Shown here: piece after piece, positions 25,891 through 34,461 of the stretch | Layout of the letters: each line of letters opens with the position of its first letter | Numbering within the stretch: the first letter of the stretch is position 1 | From: Paenalicyclobacillus ferrooxydans | GTDB lineage: Bacteria > Bacillota > Bacilli > Alicyclobacillales > Alicyclobacillaceae | Assembly: GCF_001399675.1 (NCBI RefSeq) | Contig: NZ_LJCO01000038.1 | Span: 35,803-99,802 of the forward strand | Length of the DNA: 64,000 nucleotides | Direction of reading: 5' to 3' | The notes under the pieces: generated by a model | What the model saw: only the letters and a program-made list of their open reading frames with translations | Databases searched by the model: none | Told to the model about the DNA's origin: nothing | Program-made: the position numbers and the translations under genes

Positions 25891-26694
25891 ACGCCCAGAG
25901 AGCGCTCGAGAATACAATCCGTAACGATACTGAATTAAACGCCACATCTTCAGGTTGGATTTCAACCGTTTGAACAGAGGATGGCTCGGCCCTGTGTTTT
26001 CTTCGATCAGCCACAACTTCCCCTTCGTATCAAGGGCCATATCAAATCCAAGCTCACGGTATTTTTGATACGTGTCAAAGTGATTGGCTGCCTGAAGTGA
26101 AACCCGCTTCAATTCCGAAATGCGTCGTTCAATCGTGCTCTTGTCCCAGCCATAGGCTCTTTTCATGGCTTCGGACACTTCAAGCACACTGCCATTACTT
26201 AATGCCACGTTGGTCACAACACTTGACTTGCCCGCGATCTTTGCCAACATTCCAGAGTACTTCCAAGCACTTCCGGGTGCTTCACGCTGTACCATCACTC
26301 GAATATCGAACGGTCTCCCGCCTACTTTGGCCAGTCGAATCCCTTGTTGAACAATGTATGGTTTGCCGTTTCGCTGCTGATTGATAAAATCCCACGCAGC
26401 CTCTGCGTTTTTAAAGGACCGCGTTGGCAAAACCGTCTTCTTGACAAAGACTTGTGTCCCGCTCGACCACACCTTCATGACTCCGACACCACGACTGCCG
26501 CCAGACGGTTTCACGTAGACCATACCGTAGTTGCTCAGATACCTTAGAAAAACCTGCTTGGTCATTCGGGCGGTTGCAGGCAGGTACGGACGGATAGACT
26601 TGTTTTTTGAAAAATGCCACCACAGCAGGTACTTTCCGAGTTCCGGTTTTCGCCGTTGCCCGAGTTGTCCGTGCCCTGGTTTTCGCCTTTGCAT
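25885..26694 (-). CDS. YheC/YheD-family ATP-grasp protein (spore coat associated), second copy
   Basis: A 269-residue, shorter member of the YheC/YheD family. It lacks most of the ~110-residue N-terminal domain of the 388-residue copy at 11463 and begins with a basic stretch (MQRRKPGHGQLGQRRKPELG). The ATP-grasp core is present: YVKPSGGSRGVGVMKV, VQQGIRLAKVGGRPFDIRVM, GMLAKIAGKSSVVTNVA, and the C-terminal GFDMALDTKGKLWLIEENTGP. The ribosome site GGGGGGA is 5 bases from the ATG. It is probably made during sporulation, by analogy with Bacillus; the chemistry is unknown. Confidence 0.84.
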   Translation of the reverse strand: MQRRKPGHGQLGQRRKPELGKYLLWWHFSKNKSIRPYLPATARMTKQVFLRYLSNYGMVYVKPSGGSRGVGVMKVWSSGTQVFVKKTVLPTRSFKNAEAAWDFINQQRNGKPYIVQQGIRLAKVGGRPFDIRVMVQREAPGSAWKYSGMLAKIAGKSSVVTNVALSNGSVLEVSEAMKRAYGWDKSTIERRISELKRVSLQAANHFDTYQKYRELGFDMALDTKGKLWLIEENTGPSHPLFKRLKSNLKMWRLIQYRYGLYSRALSGRK

Positions 26695-26786
26695 ACAATC
26701 CCCCCTGTCTACGCCCCATCATATTCAGGGACATATCAGGGGGGGCCGACGGATGAGGGGTATCAGTTGCCCATCTGTCTGTCCAA

Positions 26787-27083
26787 TCAGTCGTTCATCT
26801 GTTGACAGCGGTCAAGTTCCGATGCCAGAGACTCACGGAACAAAGCAAGTTCCGTTCCTGGATTGAATAGTGCTTGTTCGTCAAAGGTATGAAACCATGG
26901 ACCGCCGCGAAAAGGTGCTGTGTTGTGCGGTGCAACCCGGACTTCGACTTTTGTCCCAGTCTCATCTTCGTAAACACGACATGTACGAACGAGTACGTTC
27001 GCTGTTTTAGAATCAATCGGGTTACTTACCAACTCAATATCCGCAAGCGGATATTTGGCAAACAACCAAGTCCACTGCCCCAC
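26787..27083 (-). CDS. Hypothetical protein, 98 aa
   Basis: Small soluble protein (MGQWTWLFAKYPLADIELVS) with alternating strands and an acidic C-terminal helix (ELALFRESLASELDRCQQ). The start is GTG with GAGAGGTGA upstream. It follows pcp on the same strand by 37 bases and probably shares its transcript. No recognised family. Confidence 0.65.
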   Translation of the reverse strand: MGQWTWLFAKYPLADIELVSNPIDSKTANVLVRTCRVYEDETGTKVEVRVAPHNTAPFRGGPWFHTFDEQALFNPGTELALFRESLASELDRCQQMND

Positions 27084-27120
27084 AAACCCTTCACCTCTCT
27101 TTGTTTTTTAACAGGCTGAG

Positions 27121-27741
27121 TTATTTCAGGCAGGCCGTGTCCACAGCAATCAGGACTGCTTTACGCACAAGTTCAGCCGACAAACTCGGAGCATTCTTGT
27201 TGCGCGCCGCTTGTTCCGGTAAAAACGGAATATGGATGAAGCCGCCAGTGACACCTCGCTCGGCCCACGGAGACTGCTTCAAGCGTCGCATCAAACCGTA
27301 AAGAAGATGGTTGCACACATAGGTACCTGCACTCCACGATTCTTCGGCAGGAATCCCAGCACCCCGAATTGCTTCCACGATGGATCTTACCGGAAGAGAG
27401 CTGAAGTATCCATCTGCCCCATCTGTGTCAATCGGTGCTTCTACGAGTGACACGCCGTTGTTGTCCGGAATACGGGCATCGCTCATGTTGACGCCGATCC
27501 GTTCCACCGACACTGCACTGCGACCGCCTGCCTGCCCAACGCACACGATGACATCCGGTTGGACGTCATCCATGGCTTGGTACAGCCTTGAGATAGAGTC
27601 TCCAAAGACCGTTGGGATCTGTCGTACCACGATCTCTGCTGCGTTAGTTTGTACCCCATCCAGTTCCCGAACGACTTCCCAAGCCGCGTTCACTGGCTCA
27701 TTGTCAAACGGATCAAATCCCGTCACCAAAACTTTGGTCAT
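27121..27741 (-). CDS. pcp: Pyroglutamyl-peptidase I
   Basis: Cysteine peptidase (family C15) that removes N-terminal pyroglutamate from peptides; cytoplasmic. The 206-residue product shows the catalytic Glu in SAVSVERIGVNMSDARIPDN, the nucleophile Cys in SAGTYVCNHLLYG and the His in GFIHIPFLPEQ, in the usual order and spacing. The start is ATG at 27741 (MTKVLVTGFDPF) with GAGGGAG 9 bases upstream; the ORF continues nine codons further without a better site. Confidence 0.94.
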   Translation of the reverse strand: MTKVLVTGFDPFDNEPVNAAWEVVRELDGVQTNAAEIVVRQIPTVFGDSISRLYQAMDDVQPDVIVCVGQAGGRSAVSVERIGVNMSDARIPDNNGVSLVEAPIDTDGADGYFSSLPVRSIVEAIRGAGIPAEESWSAGTYVCNHLLYGLMRRLKQSPWAERGVTGGFIHIPFLPEQAARNKNAPSLSAELVRKAVLIAVDTACLK

Positions 27742-27941
27742 CTGTCTCGACTCCCTCACCAGAATCATTCGTCGTTCGATTGACTTTTCTGTTCTTTCGG
27801 CAAAACTTCATATTTGATGATAACATCAAACCAGCATCTGCTGACGACTTCTCTATCAAGCAAGTTTAGAAAACCAACCGAAGAGACGCAGCACCCGGAT
27901 GCATAAAAATCCATCGGATCGAGCGGAGGGAGGCAAACAGC

Positions 27942-28376
27942 TTGGATGACCGATTTATCTCCTACCTATATTGTTTTAACGAACTCAGGGACTACTTTGA
28001 ATGTCACGAATACGGCGAGTCTCTGTGGCTCGATAGCGGACGACCGACACTCTTAAAAGGTCTGATTCAGGCAGCCGTATGTTTGTACCACCTCGAAGGG
28101 GGTAACGCACGAGGAGGGTGGCGGATGTGGAATCGTGCCCGCGAATACCTCAAGGAGACCGATGAGTACGAAGGCACTGACATTCATCGACTGGTTCAAG
28201 ACATCGATGATGTGTGGCAGCACGTCCCGGTGGCCTGGCGGCGGGAATCCCTGACGAGGGAACAGGTACAATCCTTGCAATTGCCAACGGTGCAAATTCA
28301 AATCAACAATGAAGAACTAAAACAAGTTGTTGCCGATTGGACGATTCCGTCTCACGCACACGAGGAATCTGACTAA
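27942..28376 (+). CDS. DUF309-family protein
   Basis: A 144-residue helical protein of the DUF309 family, whose mark is the 'FN.l.DYFECHEYGESLWL' stretch near the N-terminus; here the Glu-Cys-His triad and the following GLIQAAVCLYHLEGGNARGG are both clear. Family members are found across Firmicutes and cyanobacteria, but the biochemical role is not established. The conserved E/H set hints at metal binding. The start is TTG with GGAGGGAGG upstream. Monocistronic, followed by a hairpin shared with the converging MFS gene. Confidence 0.85.
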   Translation: MDDRFISYLYCFNELRDYFECHEYGESLWLDSGRPTLLKGLIQAAVCLYHLEGGNARGGWRMWNRAREYLKETDEYEGTDIHRLVQDIDDVWQHVPVAWRRESLTREQVQSLQLPTVQIQINNEELKQVVADWTIPSHAHEESD

Positions 28377-28383
28377 ATAAAAG

Positions 28384-28411
28384 GCGACGGCCCCTCTAAC
28401 CGGGCCGCCGC
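28384..28411 (-). terminator. Terminator between DUF309 gene and MFS gene
   Basis: Stem GCGACGGCCC / GGGCCGCCGC (one G-U pair) with an 8-base loop. On the minus strand it is followed by CTTTTATTT, so mainly for the MFS gene. Confidence 0.72.
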
Positions 28412-28469
28412 TGAACCTTTTCCAAGTTGCACCAGTCATGTTGCACCAGTCGCCAAGCAGGCTTCGATT

Positions 28470-29690
28470 TCACGTACCCTTTGCTTGCTCGGGAGCAGCA
28501 GCCGGGCCTGACGCTATGGCCATATTCCGAAAACCACGCCACCCAACGGTTAACGTCAGCAACAACAAGACCCCAGTGATGACAAATACGGAATGAGTTC
28601 CATACACACCGCCTATCGCACCACCGATCAGCGGGCCCAACATATTTCCGACCTGGTTGGCCGTTTGATTGAGTCCGAAGGCTCGCCCTCGAAAACTTGG
28701 GTCGGTACTTTGGACAACAAATCCGTTGAGTGCAGGGAATACCGCACAGAAAAACACACCGTAGATGAACCGGACGATAGAAAACGCAACGATTTGATGA
28801 AACGGAATCTGAAGCAGGTTTCCAACCCCGCCGCCAATGAGTCCGATCAAGAGAACCTTGCGAAAACCTGTTTTATCCGCCATACGGCCCCATCGCGGGG
28901 CAAACAGAACACTTGCGATACCAGAGAGTGAGAAGACAAACCCTGCAATCAACGACGTATTCTTGCTTCCCTCTGTCAAACCGCTGATGTACAGCGGCAA
29001 TACCGGTTCGATGGTCATAATTGAAAATGATGTCATGGTCGTGACTAAGAGTGCTAGACGCAGCGTACGGTTGTGCGAAGCGTCCTTCATCGTCTGGATG
29101 ACACTTGATCTCGTCTTGGACGGTACGAACGTGTATTCTTTGACCCAAAACAAAACAAGTAGAGATGATAGGAAGACAAGGAAACCGGCACTGGCAAACG
29201 ACATCCGATAACCCACCACGCGAGAAACGAGTCCCCCGACTAAAGGACCAAGAATTCCACCCGCTGCAGTTGCAGTCGACATCAGTGACAGCGCATAACC
29301 AACACGCTTTTCCGGGGTATTCGTTCCGACGAGCGCGATTGCGCCCGGGATGTAACCTGCGAGTAAGCCCTGAAGTGCGCGAAGTCCAAGTAACTCCCAC
29401 GGAGACTGAACAAACGATGTCAGTATGTAGACCACACAAAGCGCAAATCCGGCGCGTAAAATCATCGGTTTACGACCGTACTTGTCTGCCAGTGAGCCCC
29501 AGTAGGGAGATACCAACGCGCCAGCGAGGAAAGTAACGCTGTACAGAGACCCGGACCAAAACTCGAGATGACCATGCACGCCAATCTGCGGTAAGAACAA
29601 CGGCAGAAAAGGCACCACCATCGAGAAACTCAAGGACGTTACGAGGGCGCCAAACCATAAAATCCAGAGGTTTTTTTGCCATTGTTCCAT
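28470..29690 (-). CDS. MFS multidrug-type efflux transporter
   Basis: A 406-residue, 12-segment major facilitator of the drug:H+ antiporter kind. Visible motifs: GSLADKYGRKPMILRAG (motif A), LRALQGLLAGYIPGAIALVG, and a motif C-like GGILGPLVGGLVS in TM5 that marks antiporters. The second-half motif A is PRWGRMADKTGFRKVLLIG. The start is placed at MEQWQKNL (29690) because GGGGGTGAG lies upstream and TM1 begins just after; the frame extends 42 codons further without a ribosome site. The substrate is unknown. Confidence 0.85.
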   Translation of the reverse strand: MEQWQKNLWILWFGALVTSLSFSMVVPFLPLFLPQIGVHGHLEFWSGSLYSVTFLAGALVSPYWGSLADKYGRKPMILRAGFALCVVYILTSFVQSPWELLGLRALQGLLAGYIPGAIALVGTNTPEKRVGYALSLMSTATAAGGILGPLVGGLVSRVVGYRMSFASAGFLVFLSSLLVLFWVKEYTFVPSKTRSSVIQTMKDASHNRTLRLALLVTTMTSFSIMTIEPVLPLYISGLTEGSKNTSLIAGFVFSLSGIASVLFAPRWGRMADKTGFRKVLLIGLIGGGVGNLLQIPFHQIVAFSIVRFIYGVFFCAVFPALNGFVVQSTDPSFRGRAFGLNQTANQVGNMLGPLIGGAIGGVYGTHSVFVITGVLLLLTLTVGWRGFRNMAIASGPAAAPEQAKGT

Positions 29691-29897
29691 ATACTTTTGT
29701 CTCACCCCCGATGTCCCTTTGAACCACTCCACTCGCACCGATTCTACGCTCTTTCGAGGCACGAAGAAATGTCGGTGAAAGGTCAGATTTCGTGAAGAAA
29801 CCAACTGACCGGACAAGAGCGACGATTAAGTTCCATTTGCTTGCTCTGTCGGCAAATTCCTGCGAAATCTGACAGTCTCAGTGAACAAAGAAACGAT

Positions 29898-30458
29898 TCA
29901 GCGGTGTAAAAGGTGCGACACGGCATCAAATAGAATCCAGAGTCCCAATAGGCCGAGGACGCTCCCAGCCAGTCTTTCTGCCCACTCGCCCAAATACGGT
30001 TTCAGTTTGTGGCCAAAGGTTAAGCCAACGATGGTAAACAAAAAGGCCTGAACGGCAATCAGGACGATGGTCAGAGCAACCGGAACCCCAATCAGCCCGA
30101 TTGAGAAACCTACCGCCAATTCATCGAGGCTGATGCTAAGGGCCGTCAAAACCAGGGTAAAACCAGTCAGTCCCCTCTCCAAACGTTCTTCTTCCTCATC
30201 CTCGTCTTCAAAGAAGATGAGCCATACCGCAACAGCCACAAGCGCTAGACCGCCCACGAGGGATGCAAAGTCTCCTATCAAACGGCCTGCTCCCTGCCCA
30301 ATCAACAGGCCAACAAGCGGCATCACCGCTTCTGCGACCGCAAACGTAAAGGCAATCTTCACCTTTCCGGCCGTTTTCACAAACCCGAGTGAAACAGCCA
30401 TCATCAGCGTGTCCATACCAAGCGATAAAACCAAAGCTATCATTTTGATTGCGAGCAT
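29898..30458 (-). CDS. mntP: Manganese efflux pump
   Basis: A 186-residue, six-segment membrane protein of the MntP family, which exports Mn2+. Two internally related halves each carry a conserved acidic motif: SLGMDTLMMAVSLG (TM1) and ALSISLDELAVGFSIGLIG (TM4). The loop between them is strongly acidic (FFEDEDEEEERLERG). No yybP-ykoY manganese riboswitch was recognised upstream; the region holds a terminator of the preceding operon instead. The R2lox cofactor at 37171 uses Mn, an interesting but indirect link. Confidence 0.86.
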   Translation of the reverse strand: MLAIKMIALVLSLGMDTLMMAVSLGFVKTAGKVKIAFTFAVAEAVMPLVGLLIGQGAGRLIGDFASLVGGLALVAVAVWLIFFEDEDEEEERLERGLTGFTLVLTALSISLDELAVGFSIGLIGVPVALTIVLIAVQAFLFTIVGLTFGHKLKPYLGEWAERLAGSVLGLLGLWILFDAVSHLLHR

Positions 30459-30513
30459 CCGTGCCTGTCCCCCAGGTTATTCTCGTCTATGCTCGTCCCA
30501 GTATAGCAAAAAG

Positions 30514-30539
30514 TCTGCCCCCTAGGGGTAGGGGGCAGA
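30514..30539 (-). terminator. Terminator of the acyl-CoA operon
   Basis: Perfect 10-bp stem TCTGCCCCCT / AGGGGGCAGA with a 6-base loop, followed on the minus strand by CTTTTTG. It lies 30 bases past the DUF35 gene stop. Confidence 0.88.
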
Positions 30540-30568
30540 TACGCGGTCAGACACGCCGCGAGCGGAAC

Positions 30569-30973
30569 TTACACCAGTTCGAACGCTGGCAACGTCAACT
30601 CGTCATCGACATCGTGATAAGCAACTCTGACCGCCTTGCCAATTGCGACTGCCTCTCGCGGCCCCTGAATGCGAGCCATCATTCGTACCCCCTCTCGGAG
30701 GTCAATCAGTCCAATTACAAATGGCGTTTCCTTGGCAAACGGTCCAAATGCCCGGTGCACCACAGTGTAGCTGTAAATCACCCCACTGCCCTGTGCAGGA
30801 ACAAACGAGACAGACTCAGAGAAGCAATGCGGGCAGATGGATCGCGGATAGAAAATGTACTGTTCGCAGTCCTTGCACTGCTGGATCAATAACTCGTGCT
30901 GCTTTAGTCCTTCCCAGAACGGGGTTGAATCTCCGTCGAAGACCGGTCTTGGAAACGTCGGATCCACCTTCAT
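30569..30973 (-). CDS. DUF35 zinc-ribbon/OB-fold acyl-CoA-associated protein
   Basis: A 134-residue protein with an N-terminal helix, a rubredoxin-like zinc ribbon (CKDCEQYIFYPRSICPHC, two CxxC pairs) and an OB-fold (GSGVIYSYTVVHRAFG). Such proteins partner SCP2-type thiolases or acyl-CoA hydratases and presumably bind the acyl-CoA. Here it overlaps the thiolase stop by one base (TGATG), the classic arrangement for an obligate thiolase-DUF35 complex, as with steroid-degradation ChsH/Ltp2-type pairs. It is the last gene of the operon, before a strong terminator. Confidence 0.9.
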   Translation of the reverse strand: MKVDPTFPRPVFDGDSTPFWEGLKQHELLIQQCKDCEQYIFYPRSICPHCFSESVSFVPAQGSGVIYSYTVVHRAFGPFAKETPFVIGLIDLREGVRMMARIQGPREAVAIGKAVRVAYHDVDDELTLPAFELV

Positions 30974-32118
30974 CAGTCCCTTCCCAGAATGGCTGTTGAC
31001 GTCGACGACAAAACGCCGCCTGTACCGTTGACAAGGGCCAACCGAGCATGCTCAACCTGCCGGGGACCGCACTCACCACGCAACTGCCGCGTAGCTTCAA
31101 TCAACAGAAAGATGCCGTACATGCCCGGATGACAATAGGACAACCCGCCGCCGTTTGTATTCATCGGGAAATCTCCCCCCGGCGCCGTCCGCTGCCCGCT
31201 GACAAACGCCCCGCCCTCACCCGGTTTACAGAATCCGAGTGCTTCAAGGGTCAGCAGCACGGTAATGGTAAAGGAGTCGTAAATCTCGGCCACGTCGATC
31301 TCGCTGTGCGTCACACCGGCCATCTCAAACGCCCTTTTCCCGGATTCCCGTGCACCGGTGACCGTCAGATCCGGCATGTTAGAGATGGTGTTGTGTGTGT
31401 GCGTCTCACCGTGTCCGAGCACCCACACTGGGGCTTTCTTTGCCCGTGCGGCTGCTGCTTTGGACGCCACAACCACGGCACCTCCTCCGTCCGTGACCAG
31501 GCAACAATCGAGCAGGTGCAGAGGTTCTGCGATCCACCTGGAAGAGAGGACGTCGGCAATCTCTATCGGTTCACGCATCATGGCCTTCTCGTTCATCGTC
31601 GCCCATTTCCGCGTCGCAACCGCGATCTCCGCCAACTGCTCGGAAGTTGTCCCATACTGGTGCATATGCCGCATCGCGGCCAGTGCGTAGGCTCCAACCG
31701 GCGTTGGTAAACCAAAGGAGCGTTCGTATTGCTCACTCAGAGTCACATACGGTGACAACCGTTGACGAAGCCGATCCGTTCTTTGCGTGCTGCCGTACGT
31801 TATCAGTGCCACATCGAAGAGTCCCGCACGAATGCCAGCCACGGCGTGGCCGAGGTGTGCTTCAAATGAAGAACCCCCGATGTTTGTTCCATCCGTAAAT
31901 TTTGGTTGAATCCCGAGGTACTCTGCCAACATGAGGTTTGGTGACCAAGCCCAATTCCCGGCCGTGAACAGTGCATCCACATCGCCTTTTTCAAATCCGG
32001 CATCCTCAAGCGCGGCTTTTGCTGCCTGCGCCTGCAGCTGCAGGACTGTCTTTCCAGGCGTCTCGCCAAGGTCTGACTCTGCCACTCCCACAATCGCCGC
32101 TATGCGTTCTGACGACAT
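30973..32118 (-). CDS. SCP2-type thiolase (acetyl-CoA acetyltransferase-like)
   Basis: A 381-residue member of the thiolase superfamily, SCP2/lipid-transfer branch. It starts MSSERIAAIVGVAESDLGET, has the VDALFTAGNW and GGSSFEAHLGHAVAGIRAG region typical of that branch, and ends with NTNGGGLSYCHPGMYG, in which the His and Cys sit where SCP2-type thiolases keep catalytic residues. The usual nucleophile Cys of type I/II thiolases is replaced by Ser in IGGSSFEAHL, so it may be a non-canonical or aldol-lyase-type enzyme acting with the DUF35 partner. The start ATG at 32118 has GAGAGGGGGAGG upstream. Confidence 0.85.
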   Translation of the reverse strand: MSSERIAAIVGVAESDLGETPGKTVLQLQAQAAKAALEDAGFEKGDVDALFTAGNWAWSPNLMLAEYLGIQPKFTDGTNIGGSSFEAHLGHAVAGIRAGLFDVALITYGSTQRTDRLRQRLSPYVTLSEQYERSFGLPTPVGAYALAAMRHMHQYGTTSEQLAEIAVATRKWATMNEKAMMREPIEIADVLSSRWIAEPLHLLDCCLVTDGGGAVVVASKAAAARAKKAPVWVLGHGETHTHNTISNMPDLTVTGARESGKRAFEMAGVTHSEIDVAEIYDSFTITVLLTLEALGFCKPGEGGAFVSGQRTAPGGDFPMNTNGGGLSYCHPGMYGIFLLIEATRQLRGECGPRQVEHARLALVNGTGGVLSSTSTAILGRD

Positions 32119-32216
32119 CTGCCTCCCCCTCTCATGCATTTCAAACTTGACTCAGCTTGTTTGGCCATGTTTCTGGTCTGTGCAGACGTTTCCCTGTCTC
32201 CCGCTCCCGCCTAACA

Positions 32217-33761
32217 TCACGAGATGTTCAGCGCAGTCTCCCGAGCGAGTTCCTTCAGTTTTGTTTTAAGGATCTTTCCAACCCCGTTTCTCGGCAGTCC
32301 CTCCACGACTAGCACGCGACGCGGCGTCTTGTATTTCGCCAGGTGCTCCTGACAGTACACGAGTAACTCGTCTTCCGTTGGTTCAGTCCCTGGTTTTGGC
32401 ACCACATACGCGACAACCTCTTCCCCCATCCGTTCCGATGGAACACCAATCACCGCTGCTTCAGACACGGCTGCATGACGGAGCAACAGTTCCTCCAAAT
32501 CCCTTGGATAAATATTGAACCCGCCGCGAATGATGAGGTCTTTCTTGCGATCCACGATAAAGAGATAGCCATCTTCATCGATCTTTCCGAGGTCACCCGT
32601 GTACAGCCAGCCATCCCGAAGCGCCGCTCGAGACGCCGCCTCGTTTTTGTAATAACCTGGCGTTACGTTGTCCCCTTTGACAATCAGTTCCCCCACTTCA
32701 CCGGGTGGGAGTTCATTGCCGCTGTCATCGACGATCCGGATTTCAACCCCAGGTATTGGCACCCCAACGGATCCCTGCTTATGTGGAATATCCCGCCGAT
32801 GCGCCGTAACAACAGGTGCTGCCTCTGAAAGACCATACCCTTCGTATACCTCCGCACCGAACTTGTTCTTGAAAGCTTGCGAGAGGGCAAGCGGCAGGGG
32901 TGCTGAACCGGATCCGACAAACTCGAGGCTCGAGAGGTCATAGTGTTCTGAACGGGGATCCATGACCATCGCGTGGACCATCGCAGGTACACCGGAAAAA
33001 CCGCGTACCTTGTACCGCTCAATCGCTTCAAATACGGATACGGTGTCAAACTTGGAAAACACCACAATCGAGCTGCCCGTCAGGTAGCAGATATTTGCGA
33101 CGGTCAAGCCATACACATGTGCCAGTGGCAGAACACCAATCGTGGTCCCGCGTTCGCGCTCCCCGTTGCGTGCAGAACTATCCGCATTCGAGTACAGGTT
33201 CTTGTGTGTTAAGCAGACGCCCTTTGGTTTCCCTGTTGTTCCAGACGTATAGAGAATGACGGCAATATCGTCGTCCTTCGGAGCATCGTCACGGTCACCG
33301 TCGCCTGGATCCTGTTCGCTCTTTGCCTGCCCCATCAAATCGTACAACCCCTGAGCACCGTCGCGCGATGGCCCGTCAACAACAATCACGCGCGGCGGAC
33401 GTGTCGCGGCGGCCGCTGCCGCAGTGACTTTATCCAGCATCGCTTCGGAAGTCAGGACCACCTTCGTCTCTGAGTCTTCCATAATGAATGCAATCTCTTG
33501 CTGGTGCAGGAGATACATCACGGGAACAATGATAGCCTTCGCACGGATAACCGCCTGGTAACCAATGACAACCTCAGGGAGATTCGGCATGCAGACCATC
33601 ACACGGTCTCCAGGGTGTACACCTAGCCCAGCGAGTGTCGCGGCCATTTGATTTGCGAGATTTCGCGTGTCAACATTGGTATAGGTTTTGTCACCAAAGT
33701 ACAGAAACGGGTATTCTCCGAACTGTTCAATATTTATCTCGAGCAATGTCTTCAAATTCAT
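32217..33761 (-). CDS. Acyl-CoA ligase (long-chain fatty acid type)
   Basis: A 514-residue ANL-family adenylating enzyme that activates a carboxylic acid with ATP and CoA. Motifs: P-loop-like ILYTSGTTGKPKGVCLTH, EGYGLSEAAPVVTAHR, YTGDLGKIDEDGYLFIVDRKKDLI and the C-terminal lysine in RNGVGKILKTKL. The start ATG at 33761 lies in an ATGA overlap with the stop of the PHP gene, with AAGGGGTGA upstream. Chain-length preference cannot be fixed by eye. It feeds the acyl-CoA dehydrogenase encoded two genes upstream. Confidence 0.92.
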   Translation of the reverse strand: MNLKTLLEINIEQFGEYPFLYFGDKTYTNVDTRNLANQMAATLAGLGVHPGDRVMVCMPNLPEVVIGYQAVIRAKAIIVPVMYLLHQQEIAFIMEDSETKVVLTSEAMLDKVTAAAAAATRPPRVIVVDGPSRDGAQGLYDLMGQAKSEQDPGDGDRDDAPKDDDIAVILYTSGTTGKPKGVCLTHKNLYSNADSSARNGERERGTTIGVLPLAHVYGLTVANICYLTGSSIVVFSKFDTVSVFEAIERYKVRGFSGVPAMVHAMVMDPRSEHYDLSSLEFVGSGSAPLPLALSQAFKNKFGAEVYEGYGLSEAAPVVTAHRRDIPHKQGSVGVPIPGVEIRIVDDSGNELPPGEVGELIVKGDNVTPGYYKNEAASRAALRDGWLYTGDLGKIDEDGYLFIVDRKKDLIIRGGFNIYPRDLEELLLRHAAVSEAAVIGVPSERMGEEVVAYVVPKPGTEPTEDELLVYCQEHLAKYKTPRRVLVVEGLPRNGVGKILKTKLKELARETALNIS

Positions 33762-34459
33762 ACCGTGTTCACCCCTTTTCCACCTCTCAAGTCGAACGCC
33801 AAAGTTCCACCTGATAAGACCGCTTCTATGAATTCTCTTTCTGTCGATACCCCCGTAGAAAACTGTGTCGCGCACCGTCCCAAGGCGCCGGCTCCGTGAG
33901 CGTCGCTCCCCCCGGTCACCGGCAACCCTCGCAGTGCAGCGACTGTCCGCACAGCCTCTTCTTCCGCTGCCGTACCCGTCCCATTACACGCTTCCAGTGC
34001 ATCCACATAGTCAAACACAGGTCGGCGCGCCACCTCTTCAATCGCTGGCAACCCCGGTGGCCGGTGGCCGTACTGATAGTACGGGGACAGTTCACTGCGA
34101 AAAGGGTGGGCCAGGACCATTACGCCGCCTACTTGTTCCACTTCTCGACGCAGCTTGTCGATCCGGTGAATCCCTGGCACATACTCGTCGAGCCCGTACG
34201 CGAGCACGTGTCCGAGCTCAGTCGTCACCTCCACGCCACTGACGACGAGACCGGACACCTGGCGCGCCAGTTCTTCGACGGACCGGCGCGGCCAGACATA
34301 ATCGTGATCGGTCAGGCAAACCCCCCACCCCGGATGACTCTCACTAAATGTGATGAGTTCAGGCAACGTGATGGAACCATCGTGCGACCCGTTTCGAGTG
34401 TGCAAATGTGTCTCCATCCACATCGTCCGGCCTGGGGTTACCCCTGTGAGACGTTCCAC
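33758..34459 (-). CDS. PHP-domain metal-dependent phosphoesterase
   Basis: A 233-residue PHP-fold protein with the expected metal ligands: METHLHTRNGSHDG (HxH), CLTDHDYVWP (DHD), GVEVTT, LAHPFRSE and, at the end, GGSDAHGAGALGR (DAH). PHP enzymes hydrolyse nucleotides or phosphorylated small molecules. Its presence inside an acyl-CoA operon, translationally coupled to the ligase by a 4-base overlap and 2 bases from the acyl-CoA dehydrogenase stop, is unusual. It may hydrolyse a phosphorylated side product, but that is speculation. GTG start. Confidence 0.85.
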   Translation of the reverse strand: MERLTGVTPGRTMWMETHLHTRNGSHDGSITLPELITFSESHPGWGVCLTDHDYVWPRRSVEELARQVSGLVVSGVEVTTELGHVLAYGLDEYVPGIHRIDKLRREVEQVGGVMVLAHPFRSELSPYYQYGHRPPGLPAIEEVARRPVFDYVDALEACNGTGTAAEEEAVRTVAALRGLPVTGGSDAHGAGALGRCATQFSTGVSTEREFIEAVLSGGTLAFDLRGGKGVNTV

Positions 34460-34461
34460 GG

